DNA of 38,041 nucleotides, from positions 1 through 38,041 of the forward strand of contig CADBJR010000022.1 in NCBI GenBank assembly GCA_902795065.1, written 5' to 3'. A model generated the notes under the pieces. It searched no databases, was not told the origin of the DNA, and saw only the letters and a list, made by a program, of their open reading frames with translations. The position numbers and the translations under genes were made by a program. Source of the stretch: an uncultured Coriobacteriaceae bacterium. GTDB taxonomy: Bacteria; Actinomycetota; Coriobacteriia; Coriobacteriales; Atopobiaceae. Shown in pieces: positions 16,266 through 23,715 of the stretch (the first letter of the stretch is position 1; every line of letters begins with the position of its first letter).

Positions 16266-16321
16266 CACGGTCCCTGAGTTCCACCGTGTACGAACAATCC
16301 AATACGTGCCACGATCTGGCG

Positions 16322-16372
16322 CACAGCGAATCACGAGCCCCGGAAACCTTAGAAGCCCGGGGCTTTCGCTGT
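16322..16372. terminator. Long nested hairpin downstream of rubredoxin
   Basis: An inner stem (AGCCCCGG at 16336-16343 with CCGGGGCT at 16357-16364) is flanked by an outer stem (CACAGCGAA at 16322-16330 with TTCGCTGTG beginning at 16364). It lies 57 bases after the rubredoxin stop. It may end transcription, but the T-run is short because the outer stem absorbs it. Confidence 0.5.
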
Positions 16373-16407
16373 GGCATGAGCGTCTCGTTGCGGTTTGGCC
16401 AGCCGAA

Positions 16408-16456
16408 GTCGGCAAAAACGGACAGATTCGGGCTTTTTTTGTCTCTTTTTGCCGAC
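16408..16456. repeat. 17-bp inverted repeat with T-rich loop
   Basis: GTCGGCAAAAACGGACA (16408-16424) pairs with TGTCTCTTTTTGCCGAC (16440-16456) with two mismatches. The first 11 bp are perfect. The loop contains CGGGCTTTTTT. It looks like a REP-type element and may add to termination. The 277-base gap between rubredoxin and rph contains this, the preceding hairpin and the rph promoter region. Confidence 0.6.
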
Positions 16457-16542
16457 CTCGACGGGCACGGCACCCCTGGGCACGGGATAAGCGCGGTTGA
16501 AGTAGGATAGAAGGGCTGCAAAACCCTGCGAAAGGATCGACC

Positions 16543-17271
16543 ATGCCCGATTCCGCACGCTCATTCGGCCGCGCGAACGACGGGATGCGCCCCGTCAAGC
16601 TCACGCGCAACGTCATGAAGAACGCCCACGGCTCGTGCCTTGCCGAGTTCGGCGACACGCGCGTGCTCTGCACCGCCACGGTGGAGGAGGGCGTGCCCGC
16701 GTGGCGCAAGAACAGCCATGCGGGATGGGTCACGGCCGAGTATGCGATGCTCCCCGCCTCGACGGCGCACCGTACCCCGCGCGAGCAGAAGGGCCGCAAG
16801 GGCCGCTCGATGGAGATCGAGCGCCTGATCGGGAGGTCGCTGCGCGCGGTCACCGACATGAAGCGGCTCGGCGAGTACACCGTCACGATCGACTGCGACG
16901 TCATCCAGGCGGACGGTGGCACGCGCACGGCGTCGATCACCGGCGCGTGGGTGGCGCTGCACGACGCGCTCATGCGCGAGGTCGAGGCCGACCGCATCAA
17001 GCGCCTGCCGCTCACCGATCAGGTGGCAGCAGTCTCGTTCGGGCTGGTCGGGGGCGTGCCGCTGCTCGACCTCGATTACCGCGAGGACAGCGCCGCCGAT
17101 GTCGACATGAACCTCGTCGCCTCCTCGGGCGGCCGCATCGTGGAGCTCCAGGGCACCGGCGAGCGCAGCTTCTTCTCGCGCGCCGAGCTCGACGCCCTGC
17201 TCGACATGGGCGGCGCTGCGATCGAGGAGCTGCTCGCACTCCAGAACAACGTCACCGGCTTCCGCGGTTAG
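16543..17271 (+). CDS. rph: Ribonuclease PH
   Basis: RNase PH is a phosphate-dependent exoribonuclease that trims the 3' ends of tRNA precursors. The 242-residue product shows the complete family sequence. It includes RPVKLTRNVMKNAHGSCLAEFG at the start, AEYAMLPASTAHRTPRE with the phosphate-site arginines, the RSLRAVTDMKRLGEYTVTIDCDVIQADGGTRTASI core, and VDMNLVASSGGRIVELQGTGE. A good ribosome-binding site (AAAGGATCGACC) precedes the ATG. The rdgB gene begins 9 bases after the stop, so the two form an operon, a pairing found in many bacteria. A TAGGAT at 16503-16508 could be the -10. Confidence 0.97.
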   Translation: MPDSARSFGRANDGMRPVKLTRNVMKNAHGSCLAEFGDTRVLCTATVEEGVPAWRKNSHAGWVTAEYAMLPASTAHRTPREQKGRKGRSMEIERLIGRSLRAVTDMKRLGEYTVTIDCDVIQADGGTRTASITGAWVALHDALMREVEADRIKRLPLTDQVAAVSFGLVGGVPLLDLDYREDSAADVDMNLVASSGGRIVELQGTGERSFFSRAELDALLDMGGAAIEELLALQNNVTGFRG

Positions 17272-17280
17272 GGGGATCCC

Positions 17281-17913
17281 ATGGCATTCATCGACATCTC
17301 GACGCTCGACCCCGCCAAGACCATCGTGGTCTCGACCGGCAACGCCCATAAGGTCGTGGAGATCGAGGAGATCCTCGGGAAGGTGCTGCCCGAGGTGCGC
17401 TTCGTCGCCCTCGGCGAGCTCGGCGACTTCCCCGATGCCGTTGAGGACGGAGAGACCTTCTTCGACAACGCGCTCATCAAGGCGCGCTACGCCCTCGCGT
17501 GCACGGGCCTCGCGATGGCGGTCGCCGATGACTCGGGTCTGTGCGTGGACGCGCTCGGCGGCGCGCCCGGCGTCTGGTCCGCGCGCTGGGCGGGCGAGCA
17601 CGGCGCCGACGATGCCAACAACGAGAAGCTCATGCGCGAGATGGCCGATGTGCCCGAGCCCGAACGCACGGCGCGCTTCCATTCCTCGGTCGTGCTCGCC
17701 TACGCCGATGGCAGCGTGCTCTCGGGCGAGGGCGACTGCGAGGGCCGCATCGGCTACACGCCGGTCGGCACGAACGGCTTCGGCTACGATCCGCTGTTCC
17801 TTCCCGACGACACGCCCGGACGCACGATGGCGCAGCTCGAGCTCGCCGAGAAGAACACGATCTCGCATCGGTTCCACGCCCTCGTGGACCTCGCGTCCAA
17901 GCTGGGCGCCTGA
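17281..17913 (+). CDS. rdgB: XTP/dITP diphosphatase (RdgB/HAM1)
   Basis: The enzyme hydrolyses deaminated purine nucleotides (ITP, dITP, XTP) to monophosphates and keeps them out of nucleic acids. The 210-residue protein has STGNAHKVVEIEEIL at the start, EDGETFFDNALIKARYA, and the active-site ADDSGLCVDALGGAPGVWSARWAG. GTNGFGYDPLF and a SHRFHA-like end follow, all diagnostic. Length is normal. It directly follows rph with a 9-base gap and shares its promoter. Together with mazG upstream, the window holds two nucleotide-pool sanitising enzymes. Confidence 0.97.
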   Translation: MAFIDISTLDPAKTIVVSTGNAHKVVEIEEILGKVLPEVRFVALGELGDFPDAVEDGETFFDNALIKARYALACTGLAMAVADDSGLCVDALGGAPGVWSARWAGEHGADDANNEKLMREMADVPEPERTARFHSSVVLAYADGSVLSGEGDCEGRIGYTPVGTNGFGYDPLFLPDDTPGRTMAQLELAEKNTISHRFHALVDLASKLGA

Positions 17914-17993
17914 GCTCGCTGCCAGGTTGCATCCGACGACCCGATGGGGATTCCGTACAGCGGAGCATCCGATTCCCACCCGAGGGGACGCGG

Positions 17994-17999
17994 TATACT
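17994..17999 (+). promoter_or_regulatory. -10 element of nagB
   Basis: TATACT lies 44 bases before the nagB ATG, with GGGGAGG as ribosome-binding site between. The -35 is not clear. The octamer GCATCCGA occurs twice upstream, 37 bases apart, and could be part of a regulator site, though this may be chance. Confidence 0.5.
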
Positions 18000-18043
18000 T
18001 GTGGGACAGGAAGGAAGCACCACGTCGAACGGGGAGGTTATCC

Positions 18044-18769
18044 ATGGAACTTGTTCGTGCCAAAGACTACACCGATATGAGCCGCAAGGCAGCCAACATC
18101 ATCTCAGCGCAGGTCATCCTGCATCCTGATACGATTCTCGGCCTTGCCACGGGCGATACGCCCAAGGGCACGTACGCGCAGCTCGCCGAGTGGCAGAAGA
18201 AGGGTGACTGCAGCTTCGCACGTTGCTCCTCCTACAACCTCGACGAGTACGTGGGCCTCTCCGACGACCATCCGCAGAGCTACCACTACTTCATGAGGAA
18301 GTACTTCTTCGACCTGGTCGACATCGACATCGCCAACACCCACGTGCCCGATGGCGCCGCCGATGATCCCGCGGCTGCCTGCGAGGAGTACGACCGCATG
18401 GTCGCCGCTGCCGGCTATCCCGACCTGCAGCTTCTCGGCATCGGCCGCAACGGCCACATCGGCTTCAACGAGCCCGACGACCATTTCGCGCGCGGCACGC
18501 ACGTGGTCGATCTCACCGAGAGCACCATCGAGGCTAACAGCCGCCTGTTCGACAGCATCGACGACGTGCCGCGCCAGGCTATGTCGATGGGCATCCAGAC
18601 CATCATGCTCGCCCGCCGCATCCTCGTGCTCGCGAGCGGCGCCGATAAGGCCCAGGCCGTGCACGACATGGTCTTCGGCCTCATCACGCCCAAGGTGCCC
18701 GCCTCGATCCTGCAGCTGCACCCCAACTGCACCGTGATCGCCGACGAGGCTGCGTGCTCGCTCTGCTAG
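18044..18769 (+). CDS. nagB: Glucosamine-6-phosphate deaminase
   Basis: NagB converts glucosamine-6-phosphate to fructose-6-phosphate and ammonia in amino-sugar catabolism. The 241-residue product has LGLATGDTPKGTYAQL (phosphate site), NLDEYVGLSDDHPQSYHYFM with the catalytic aspartate, and LGIGRNGHIGFNEP. All match the family, and its length equals the short bacterial form. The ATG at 18044 is set by GGGGAGG upstream. It stands alone, with its own promoter and a terminator after it. No nagA or amino-sugar transporter lies beside it. Confidence 0.96.
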   Translation: MELVRAKDYTDMSRKAANIISAQVILHPDTILGLATGDTPKGTYAQLAEWQKKGDCSFARCSSYNLDEYVGLSDDHPQSYHYFMRKYFFDLVDIDIANTHVPDGAADDPAAACEEYDRMVAAAGYPDLQLLGIGRNGHIGFNEPDDHFARGTHVVDLTESTIEANSRLFDSIDDVPRQAMSMGIQTIMLARRILVLASGADKAQAVHDMVFGLITPKVPASILQLHPNCTVIADEAACSLC

Positions 18770-18791
18770 ATGCTCCACAAAGACCGCAACG

Positions 18792-18826
18792 GGCGCCGAT
18801 GGCATTGCCGCCGTCGGCGCCTTTCC
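18792..18826 (+). terminator. Terminator of nagB
   Basis: GGCGCCGA (18792-18799) pairs with TCGGCGCC (18814-18821) and is followed by TTTCCTCTT. Confidence 0.75.
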
Positions 18827-18854
18827 TCTTGCTGGTAGTTTCTCCGTGCAGACC

Positions 18855-18884
18855 TTGAAAAACCGTGTCCGAGGATAGTAAACT
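18855..18884 (+). promoter_or_regulatory. Promoter of veg-ispE
   Basis: TTGAAA (18855-18860) and TAAACT (18879-18884) are spaced by 18 bases. They lie about 57 bases before the chosen start of the Veg-like gene. Confidence 0.6.
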
Positions 18885-18940
18885 GTGCCTTCGTGAACGC
18901 TATTCGCACCGCATCGGCGGTGTGATGTATGGAGGTTTCC

Positions 18941-19282
18941 ATGGAGAACGACATCCCTCCTGTCAACAGGATCGATACCATTCGCGACGAGCTCATGCGC
19001 CTGCAAGGCGAGCGCCTCAAGGTGCGCGCCAACATGGGCCGCTCCCGCATCGTCGAGCGCACGGGCACCCTCGTGATGGCGCATCCCTCGCTCTTCGTCG
19101 TCGAGGTCGAGGAGCGTCGCGGCAGGAAGTCGCGCCAGTCCTACCAGTACGTCGACGTCCTCACGGGCACCGTCGAGCTCTACGACACCGACACCGGAGA
19201 GCGCATCCTCAACTTCGCGCCGGCTGACGCCCAGCTGGACGACGGCTACGACGACGGCGACGACTTCGACGACGAGGACTAG
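18941..19282 (+). CDS. Veg family protein
   Basis: The 113-residue protein matches the Veg family (formerly DUF1021). IDTIRDELMRLQGERLKVRAN is followed by GRSRIVERTGTLVMAHPSLFVVEV and YQYVDVLTGTVELYD. Family members are short beta-rich proteins; in Bacillus, Veg affects biofilm matrix expression and stands upstream of ispE. The same order occurs here, and the stop overlaps the ispE GTG by one base. A very acidic tail (GYDDGDDFDDED) extends the usual length. The ATG at 18941 is chosen because GGAGG (18931-18935) precedes it; the ATG at 18929 would contain that site within the gene. Confidence 0.85.
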   Translation: MENDIPPVNRIDTIRDELMRLQGERLKVRANMGRSRIVERTGTLVMAHPSLFVVEVEERRGRKSRQSYQYVDVLTGTVELYDTDTGERILNFAPADAQLDDGYDDGDDFDDED

Positions 19283-20151
19283 TGCCCGCCGTGGCGCCCT
19301 CCGCCCACAAGGACGCGCCCGCGCTGCTGGCCCCTGCGAAGGTCAACCTCCATCTGGGCATCCATCCCGGCCGCGATGAGCGGGGCTACCACCGCGCAGA
19401 CTCCATCATGATTCCCCTCGAGCTCGGCAACGGGCTCGCCATCGAGCGTGCCGAGGCACCCGAGGCGGTCTTCGAGCCCGCGCTGAGCATCCCTGCCGAG
19501 AAGTCCGTCGTCTACCGTGCGGTCGACGCGTTCGAGCGCACGTTCACCCCCGGCTGCAGCTGGCGCGCCTCCGTCACCCGCCTCACCCCGGGCTCTGCTG
19601 GTCTCGGAAGCTCGTCGGCGGATGCGGGCGCGGTCCTGCGCGAGCTCGCGCGCATCGCCGACGTTCCCTCCGACGACAAGCGCCTCGTCGCCATCGCGCA
19701 GTCCCTCGGCGCGGATGTCGCGTTCTTCCTCCAGGGCAGCCCCGCGTTGCTCGGCGGCGTGGGCGATGTGCTCGAGCGGACGTTCCCGCACGTCTCCATG
19801 GAGATCGCGCTGGTCAAGCCCGAGGTCGGCGTGTCGACCGTCGAGGCTTACCGCGCCTTCGACGAGCATCCCGTGGAGCCGGCGGATCCCTCCGATCTTG
19901 CTGCGGCCCTCGACGCCGGCGACATCCCGGCGATTGCGGCGCATCTCGCGAACAACCTCGCGCCGGCAGCCATCGAGCTCGCGCCCGAGGTGGGGGAGTG
20001 CCTCGCGTGGCTGCGCGCGCAGGACGGGGTGCTCGGCGCCCAGGTCACGGGTTCGGGCTCCTGCTCGTTCGCCATCTGCGCGACGGCTTCCGATGCAGAG
20101 CGCATCGCCGCCGCAAGCCCGTGGTGGGCCCGCGCGACGCGCACGATCTGA
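19282..20151 (+). CDS. ispE: 4-diphosphocytidyl-2-C-methyl-D-erythritol kinase
   Basis: IspE is a GHMP-type kinase that phosphorylates CDP-methylerythritol in the MEP route to isoprenoids. The 289-residue protein has the substrate motif PAKVNLHLGI (18-27) and the ATP loop PGSAGLGSSSADAG (about 103-116). The middle motif is GADVAFFLQGSPALLGGVGDVL, and the late glycine loop is VTGSGSCSFAI. The ATP loop differs from the usual P.GAGLGGGSSDAA in having S for two glycines, and A for D, but remains glycine- and serine-rich. The GTG start overlaps the Veg stop. It converges on the exchanger gene with only 35 bases between and no clear terminator. Confidence 0.9.
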   Translation: MPAVAPSAHKDAPALLAPAKVNLHLGIHPGRDERGYHRADSIMIPLELGNGLAIERAEAPEAVFEPALSIPAEKSVVYRAVDAFERTFTPGCSWRASVTRLTPGSAGLGSSSADAGAVLRELARIADVPSDDKRLVAIAQSLGADVAFFLQGSPALLGGVGDVLERTFPHVSMEIALVKPEVGVSTVEAYRAFDEHPVEPADPSDLAAALDAGDIPAIAAHLANNLAPAAIELAPEVGECLAWLRAQDGVLGAQVTGSGSCSFAICATASDAERIAAASPWWARATRTI

Positions 20152-20186
20152 TCATGAGAATCGGAGCCTGAAGGCCCGAGGCGCTG

Positions 20187-21119
20187 CTAGAAGAGCAGCA
20201 GATACCCCAGATAAGCGGCATAGGACAGCAGCATGACGGCTCCCCAGGGGCGCCTCAGCGACCGTGTGCGTGCGCAGGCGACCCAGAGCAGCACCACGGA
20301 GAGCACCGCGAGCACGCCGTCGACGATGAATTCCCGCTCGAAGGGGATGGGGTTCAGGACGCCCGCAAGGCCGAGCACGAAGAGCACGTTGAAGATGTTG
20401 CTGCCCACGATGTTGCCGATGGCGATGTCGGCCTCCTTGCGCGTGGCGGCGGTGACCGAGGTCACGAGCTCGGGCAGCGAGGTGCCGAGGGCGACGATCG
20501 TGAGGCCGATGACGCGCTCCGAGACACCGAACGCGCGGGCGATGTCGGTGGCGCCGTCGACCACGAAGTTCGATCCGATGACGATGCAGGCCGAGCCGAC
20601 CACGAGGAAGACGATGAGCTTCCAAAGGGGATGCCGCTCGTCGGCCTCCTCCTCGCCGCCTTCGCGCAGGCCGAGCACGACGGTGTAGGCGAGGTACGCG
20701 ATGAAGAAGATGAGCAGGATGGCCGCATCGAAGCGGGAAATGAGGCCGTCGGGGATGCCGAGGATGAGCAGAAGCACCGTGATGCCGATGGTGAAGGGGA
20801 TCTCGATCCTGAACGTCGACGCTTGGATGGGGATTTCCACGATGACCGCCGTGAGCCCGAGGATCACGAGGACGTTCATGAGGTTCGATCCGAGGACGTT
20901 GCCGACGGCGATGCCGGTGACATCCTTGAGACCCGATGAGATGGAGACGGCCGCTTCGGGCGCGCTCGTGCCCATGGCCACGACGGTGAGGCCCACGACC
21001 AGCGGCGGTACGCCGAGCAGCTTCGCGAGGCCGCTCGCTCCGTCGACGAACACGTCGGCGCCCTTCACGAGCAGCATGAAGCCGATGACGAGCAGAGCGA
21101 GTCCCTTGACGATCTCCAT
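20187..21119 (-). CDS. CaCA-family calcium/sodium antiporter
   Basis: The 310-residue membrane protein has two homologous halves of about five helices each. The halves carry the ion-binding alpha repeats VAMGTSAPEAAVSISSGL with GNVLGSNLMNVLVILG, and VALGTSLPELVTSVTAA with GNIVGSNIFNVLFVLG. This is the YrbG-type Na+/Ca2+ exchanger layout. A short acidic cytoplasmic loop (GGEEEADERH) separates the halves. The start at 21119 is chosen because GCGAGG lies 10 bases before it and a TATAAT -10 lies 47 bases upstream. Cation specificity is inferred from the family and could include H+ or K+. Confidence 0.9.
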   Translation of the reverse strand: MEIVKGLALLVIGFMLLVKGADVFVDGASGLAKLLGVPPLVVGLTVVAMGTSAPEAAVSISSGLKDVTGIAVGNVLGSNLMNVLVILGLTAVIVEIPIQASTFRIEIPFTIGITVLLLILGIPDGLISRFDAAILLIFFIAYLAYTVVLGLREGGEEEADERHPLWKLIVFLVVGSACIVIGSNFVVDGATDIARAFGVSERVIGLTIVALGTSLPELVTSVTAATRKEADIAIGNIVGSNIFNVLFVLGLAGVLNPIPFEREFIVDGVLAVLSVVLLWVACARTRSLRRPWGAVMLLSYAAYLGYLLLF

Positions 21120-21165
21120 GGTGTGGCAACCTCGCATCCGGCGGCGGTTTGCAGTGAACCATTGC

Positions 21166-21171
21166 ATTATA
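21166..21171 (-). promoter_or_regulatory. -10 element of the exchanger gene
   Basis: TATAAT on the minus strand lies 47 bases before the chosen start. The -35 is weak. It is divergent from the deoB promoter. Confidence 0.5.
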
Positions 21172-21201
21172 GCCTCGCAACCGCGTTCGAGCCCGTTCGG
21201 G

Positions 21202-21207
21202 TATCAT
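21202..21207 (+). promoter_or_regulatory. -10 element of the deo operon
   Basis: TATCAT lies 38 bases before the deoB ATG, with GAGG at 21234-21237 as ribosome-binding site. The -35 is not clear. No obvious DeoR- or CytR-type operator was recognised by eye. Confidence 0.4.
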
Positions 21208-21245
21208 TCGCCTTAGCCGCAATCTCGTCAGATGAGGTTCTTCTT

Positions 21246-22436
21246 ATGGCAAAACGCGTCTTCGTGATCGTGCTCGACAGTTTCGGCATCGGCGAGATGC
21301 CCGATGCCGCCGTCTACGGCGACGAGGGCTCCAACACTCTCTGCGCCTGTGCGACCACGCCCTACCTCGACATCCCCAACCTCGCCAAGCTCGGGCTTCT
21401 CAACATCGACGGCGCGCTCGATTCGCCCTACGACGTCGACCTCGCGCCCCTTGAGGAGACGGCCGGCGCCTTCGCGCGCATGGCCGAGGAATCCAAGGGC
21501 AAGGACACCACGGTCGGGCACTGGGAGATCGCCGGCGTCGTCTCGCCCGAGCTCTTCCCCACGTACCCCGAGGGCTTCCCGCCCGAGGTCATCGACGAGT
21601 TCGCGCGCCGCACCGGCCGCGGCGTGCTCTGCAACCGCCCCTACTCGGGCACCGAGGTCATCTACGACTATGGACGCCAGCATCTCGAGACTGGCGACCT
21701 CATCGTCTACACCTCGGCCGACTCGGTCTTCCAGATCGCCGCGCACGAGTGCGTCGTGCCGCCCGAGGAGCTCTACGGCTACTGCCGCATCGCCCGCGAG
21801 ATCCTCACGGGCGAGCATGGCGTGGGCCGCGTGATCGCGCGCCCGTTCGTGGGCGAGTGGCCGAGCTTCAAGCGCACGGCGAACCGCCAGGACTTCTCGC
21901 TGCCGCCCACCGGCACCACCATGCTCGACGCCATCGCGGGTGCCGGCATGGATGTGCTCGCCGTGGGCAAGATCTGGGACATCTTCGCGCATCGGGGCAT
22001 GACCGACCACGTCCACACCGACGACAATGCCGACGGGATCGCCAAGACCCTCGCGTGGATGGACCGCGATTTCGAGGGCCTCTGCTTCACCAACCTCGTC
22101 GACACCGACTCGGTCTATGGGCACCGCAACGACGCCGAGGGCTACGCCAAGGCGATCTCCGCGTTCGATGCCAAGCTGCCCGAGCTGCTCGCAAAGTTGC
22201 GCGACGATGACCTGCTCATGATCACGGCAGACCATGGATGCGATCCCGTCACGCCGTCCACCGACCACTCCCGCGAGTACGTGTTCTGGCTCACCGCGGG
22301 CAAGCGCGTGCGCCCGGGCGCGAACCTGGGGACGCTGCCCACGTTCGCCGACATGTCCGCGACCATCCTCGACTACCTGGGGCTCGCGCCCCTCGAGCAC
22401 GGAACGTCCCGCCTGTCCGAGATCATGGAGGTGTAG
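21246..22436 (+). CDS. deoB: Phosphopentomutase
   Basis: DeoB interconverts (deoxy)ribose-1-phosphate and (deoxy)ribose-5-phosphate, linking nucleoside phosphorolysis to central metabolism. The 396-residue protein has the metal site VLDSFGIGEMPDA near the N-terminus and the catalytic KDTTVGHWEIAG, whose threonine is phosphorylated. The cap domain follows, then ITADHGCDP and TDHSREYVF near the C-terminus. All are typical of the alkaline-phosphatase-superfamily mutases. It is the first gene of a four-gene nucleoside operon; the next start is 3 bases after its stop. Confidence 0.97.
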   Translation: MAKRVFVIVLDSFGIGEMPDAAVYGDEGSNTLCACATTPYLDIPNLAKLGLLNIDGALDSPYDVDLAPLEETAGAFARMAEESKGKDTTVGHWEIAGVVSPELFPTYPEGFPPEVIDEFARRTGRGVLCNRPYSGTEVIYDYGRQHLETGDLIVYTSADSVFQIAAHECVVPPEELYGYCRIAREILTGEHGVGRVIARPFVGEWPSFKRTANRQDFSLPPTGTTMLDAIAGAGMDVLAVGKIWDIFAHRGMTDHVHTDDNADGIAKTLAWMDRDFEGLCFTNLVDTDSVYGHRNDAEGYAKAISAFDAKLPELLAKLRDDDLLMITADHGCDPVTPSTDHSREYVFWLTAGKRVRPGANLGTLPTFADMSATILDYLGLAPLEHGTSRLSEIMEV

Positions 22437-22439
22437 ATC

Positions 22440-23165
22440 ATGCCGACTCCCCACAACGCTGCCGAGAAGGGCCAGATCGCGAAGGTCGTCCTCATGCCGG
22501 GAGACCCGCTGCGCGCCAAGGTGGTAGCCGAGCGCTACCTCGATGACGCCGTCCAGTTCAACGCCGTACGCAACATGTTCGGCTACACGGGCACCTATCG
22601 GGGCGTGCCCGTCTCGGTCATGGGCAGCGGCATGGGCATTCCCTCCATCGGCATCTACGCGCACGAGCTCTACGCCTTCTACGACGTGGACGCCATCATC
22701 CGTATCGGCAGCGCGGGCGGCCTCGATCCGCGCACGCGCCTGCGCGACCTCGTGATCGCCCAGGCTGCCTGCACCGATTCGAACTTCGGCGCCATGTACC
22801 ATCTTCCGGGCACCTTCGCGCCGATCGCCGATTTCGGCCTGCTCTCGACCGCCGCGGGCATCGCTGCCGAGCAGGGCGTGAACACGCTCGTGGGCAACGT
22901 CATCTCCTCCGACCACTTCTACCACGCCGCCGCCGATGCGGATGCCGCCGCGCGCTGGCAGAGCATGGGCGTGCTCGCCGTGGAGATGGAGGCGGCCGCG
23001 CTCTACATGATCGCCGCCGAGCACGGCAAGCGCGCTCTCGGGATGTTCACGATCTCCGACCTCATCCACACCGCGGCGTCGGGCGAGATGAGCGCCGAGG
23101 AGCGCGAGACCAGCCTCGACGACATGATGCGCGTGGCGCTCGCCACCGCGGTCACGGTCGGATAG
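22440..23165 (+). CDS. deoD: Purine nucleoside phosphorylase (DeoD type)
   Basis: The enzyme cleaves purine (deoxy)nucleosides with phosphate to base and (deoxy)ribose-1-phosphate, the substrate of DeoB. The 241-residue protein is the small hexameric type. It has MPGDPLRAK near residue 19, GSGMGIPSIGIY, RIGSAGGL, the base and sugar site VEMEAAALY near residue 180, and FTISDLIHT with the catalytic aspartate. It lies 3 bases after deoB and 10 bases before cdd. Purine breadth (adenosine and guanosine) is usual for this type. Confidence 0.95.
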   Translation: MPTPHNAAEKGQIAKVVLMPGDPLRAKVVAERYLDDAVQFNAVRNMFGYTGTYRGVPVSVMGSGMGIPSIGIYAHELYAFYDVDAIIRIGSAGGLDPRTRLRDLVIAQAACTDSNFGAMYHLPGTFAPIADFGLLSTAAGIAAEQGVNTLVGNVISSDHFYHAAADADAAARWQSMGVLAVEMEAAALYMIAAEHGKRALGMFTISDLIHTAASGEMSAEERETSLDDMMRVALATAVTVG

Positions 23166-23175
23166 GGCGGCGGCG

Positions 23176-23586
23176 ATGGACGACAGGCAGCTCGTCGGGC
23201 TCGCGTGCGCGGCGCGCGGCAGGGCGTATGCACCGTATTCGGGCTTCTCCGTGGGTGCGGCGCTGCTCGACGCCGACGGCCGCGTGTGGCAGGGCTGCAA
23301 CATCGAGAACGCGGCGTTCGGCCCGACGGTCTGCGCCGAGCGGGTGGCGCTGTTCAAGGCCGTGAGCGAGGGCGTGCGCTCCTTCGAGGCGCTTGCGGTC
23401 GTGGGAGGACCGGCAGGGGAGGGGATCGCACCCTACACCCCGCCCTGCGGCGTGTGCCGGCAGGTTCTCCGCGAGTTCTGCTCCGACGGGTTCCGCGTCA
23501 TCCTCGCATCACCCGACGGCAGCCTTCGCACCACCACGCTGGGCGAGCTGCTACCCCAGGGCTTCGGACCCGAGAACCTCTCCTGA
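23176..23586 (+). CDS. cdd: Cytidine deaminase
   Basis: Cdd converts (deoxy)cytidine to (deoxy)uridine, which the last gene of the operon can cleave. The 136-residue homotetrameric-type enzyme has the N-terminal YAPYSGFSVGAALLD, then CNIENAAFGPTVCAER with catalytic C and E, then PPCGVCRQVL with the two other zinc cysteines. Length is normal. GGCGGCG lies before the ATG. Its stop is followed at once by a repeat element of a family seen three times in this window, so pdp is 129 bases away although it belongs to the same pathway. Confidence 0.96.
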   Translation: MDDRQLVGLACAARGRAYAPYSGFSVGAALLDADGRVWQGCNIENAAFGPTVCAERVALFKAVSEGVRSFEALAVVGGPAGEGIAPYTPPCGVCRQVLREFCSDGFRVILASPDGSLRTTTLGELLPQGFGPENLS

Positions 23587-23678
23587 CCTGCAATTGGGGA
23601 CGGTTCCTTTTTCGCGGTTTTCCGCGCTTTTGGGACGGTTCCAATTTCAGGGAAAACGGCGAAAAGAACCGTTCCAAA
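23585..23678 (+). repeat. Composite palindromic repeat, locus A (downstream of cdd)
   Basis: It begins with the boundary ACCTGCAATT shared by all three copies. One 35-base unit follows (23597-23631: GGGACGGTTCC, a run of T, CGCGGTTTTCCGCG, CTTTT). A degenerate closing palindrome (23632-23675) runs from GGGACGGTTCC to GAACCGTTCC. The cdd stop codon overlaps the boundary. No T-tract terminator follows, so pdp may still be read from the deo promoter. Confidence 0.85.
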
Positions 23679-23715
23679 CGCAGTTCGCAGACCGATCGTC
23701 GAGGAGGAAAACGAT

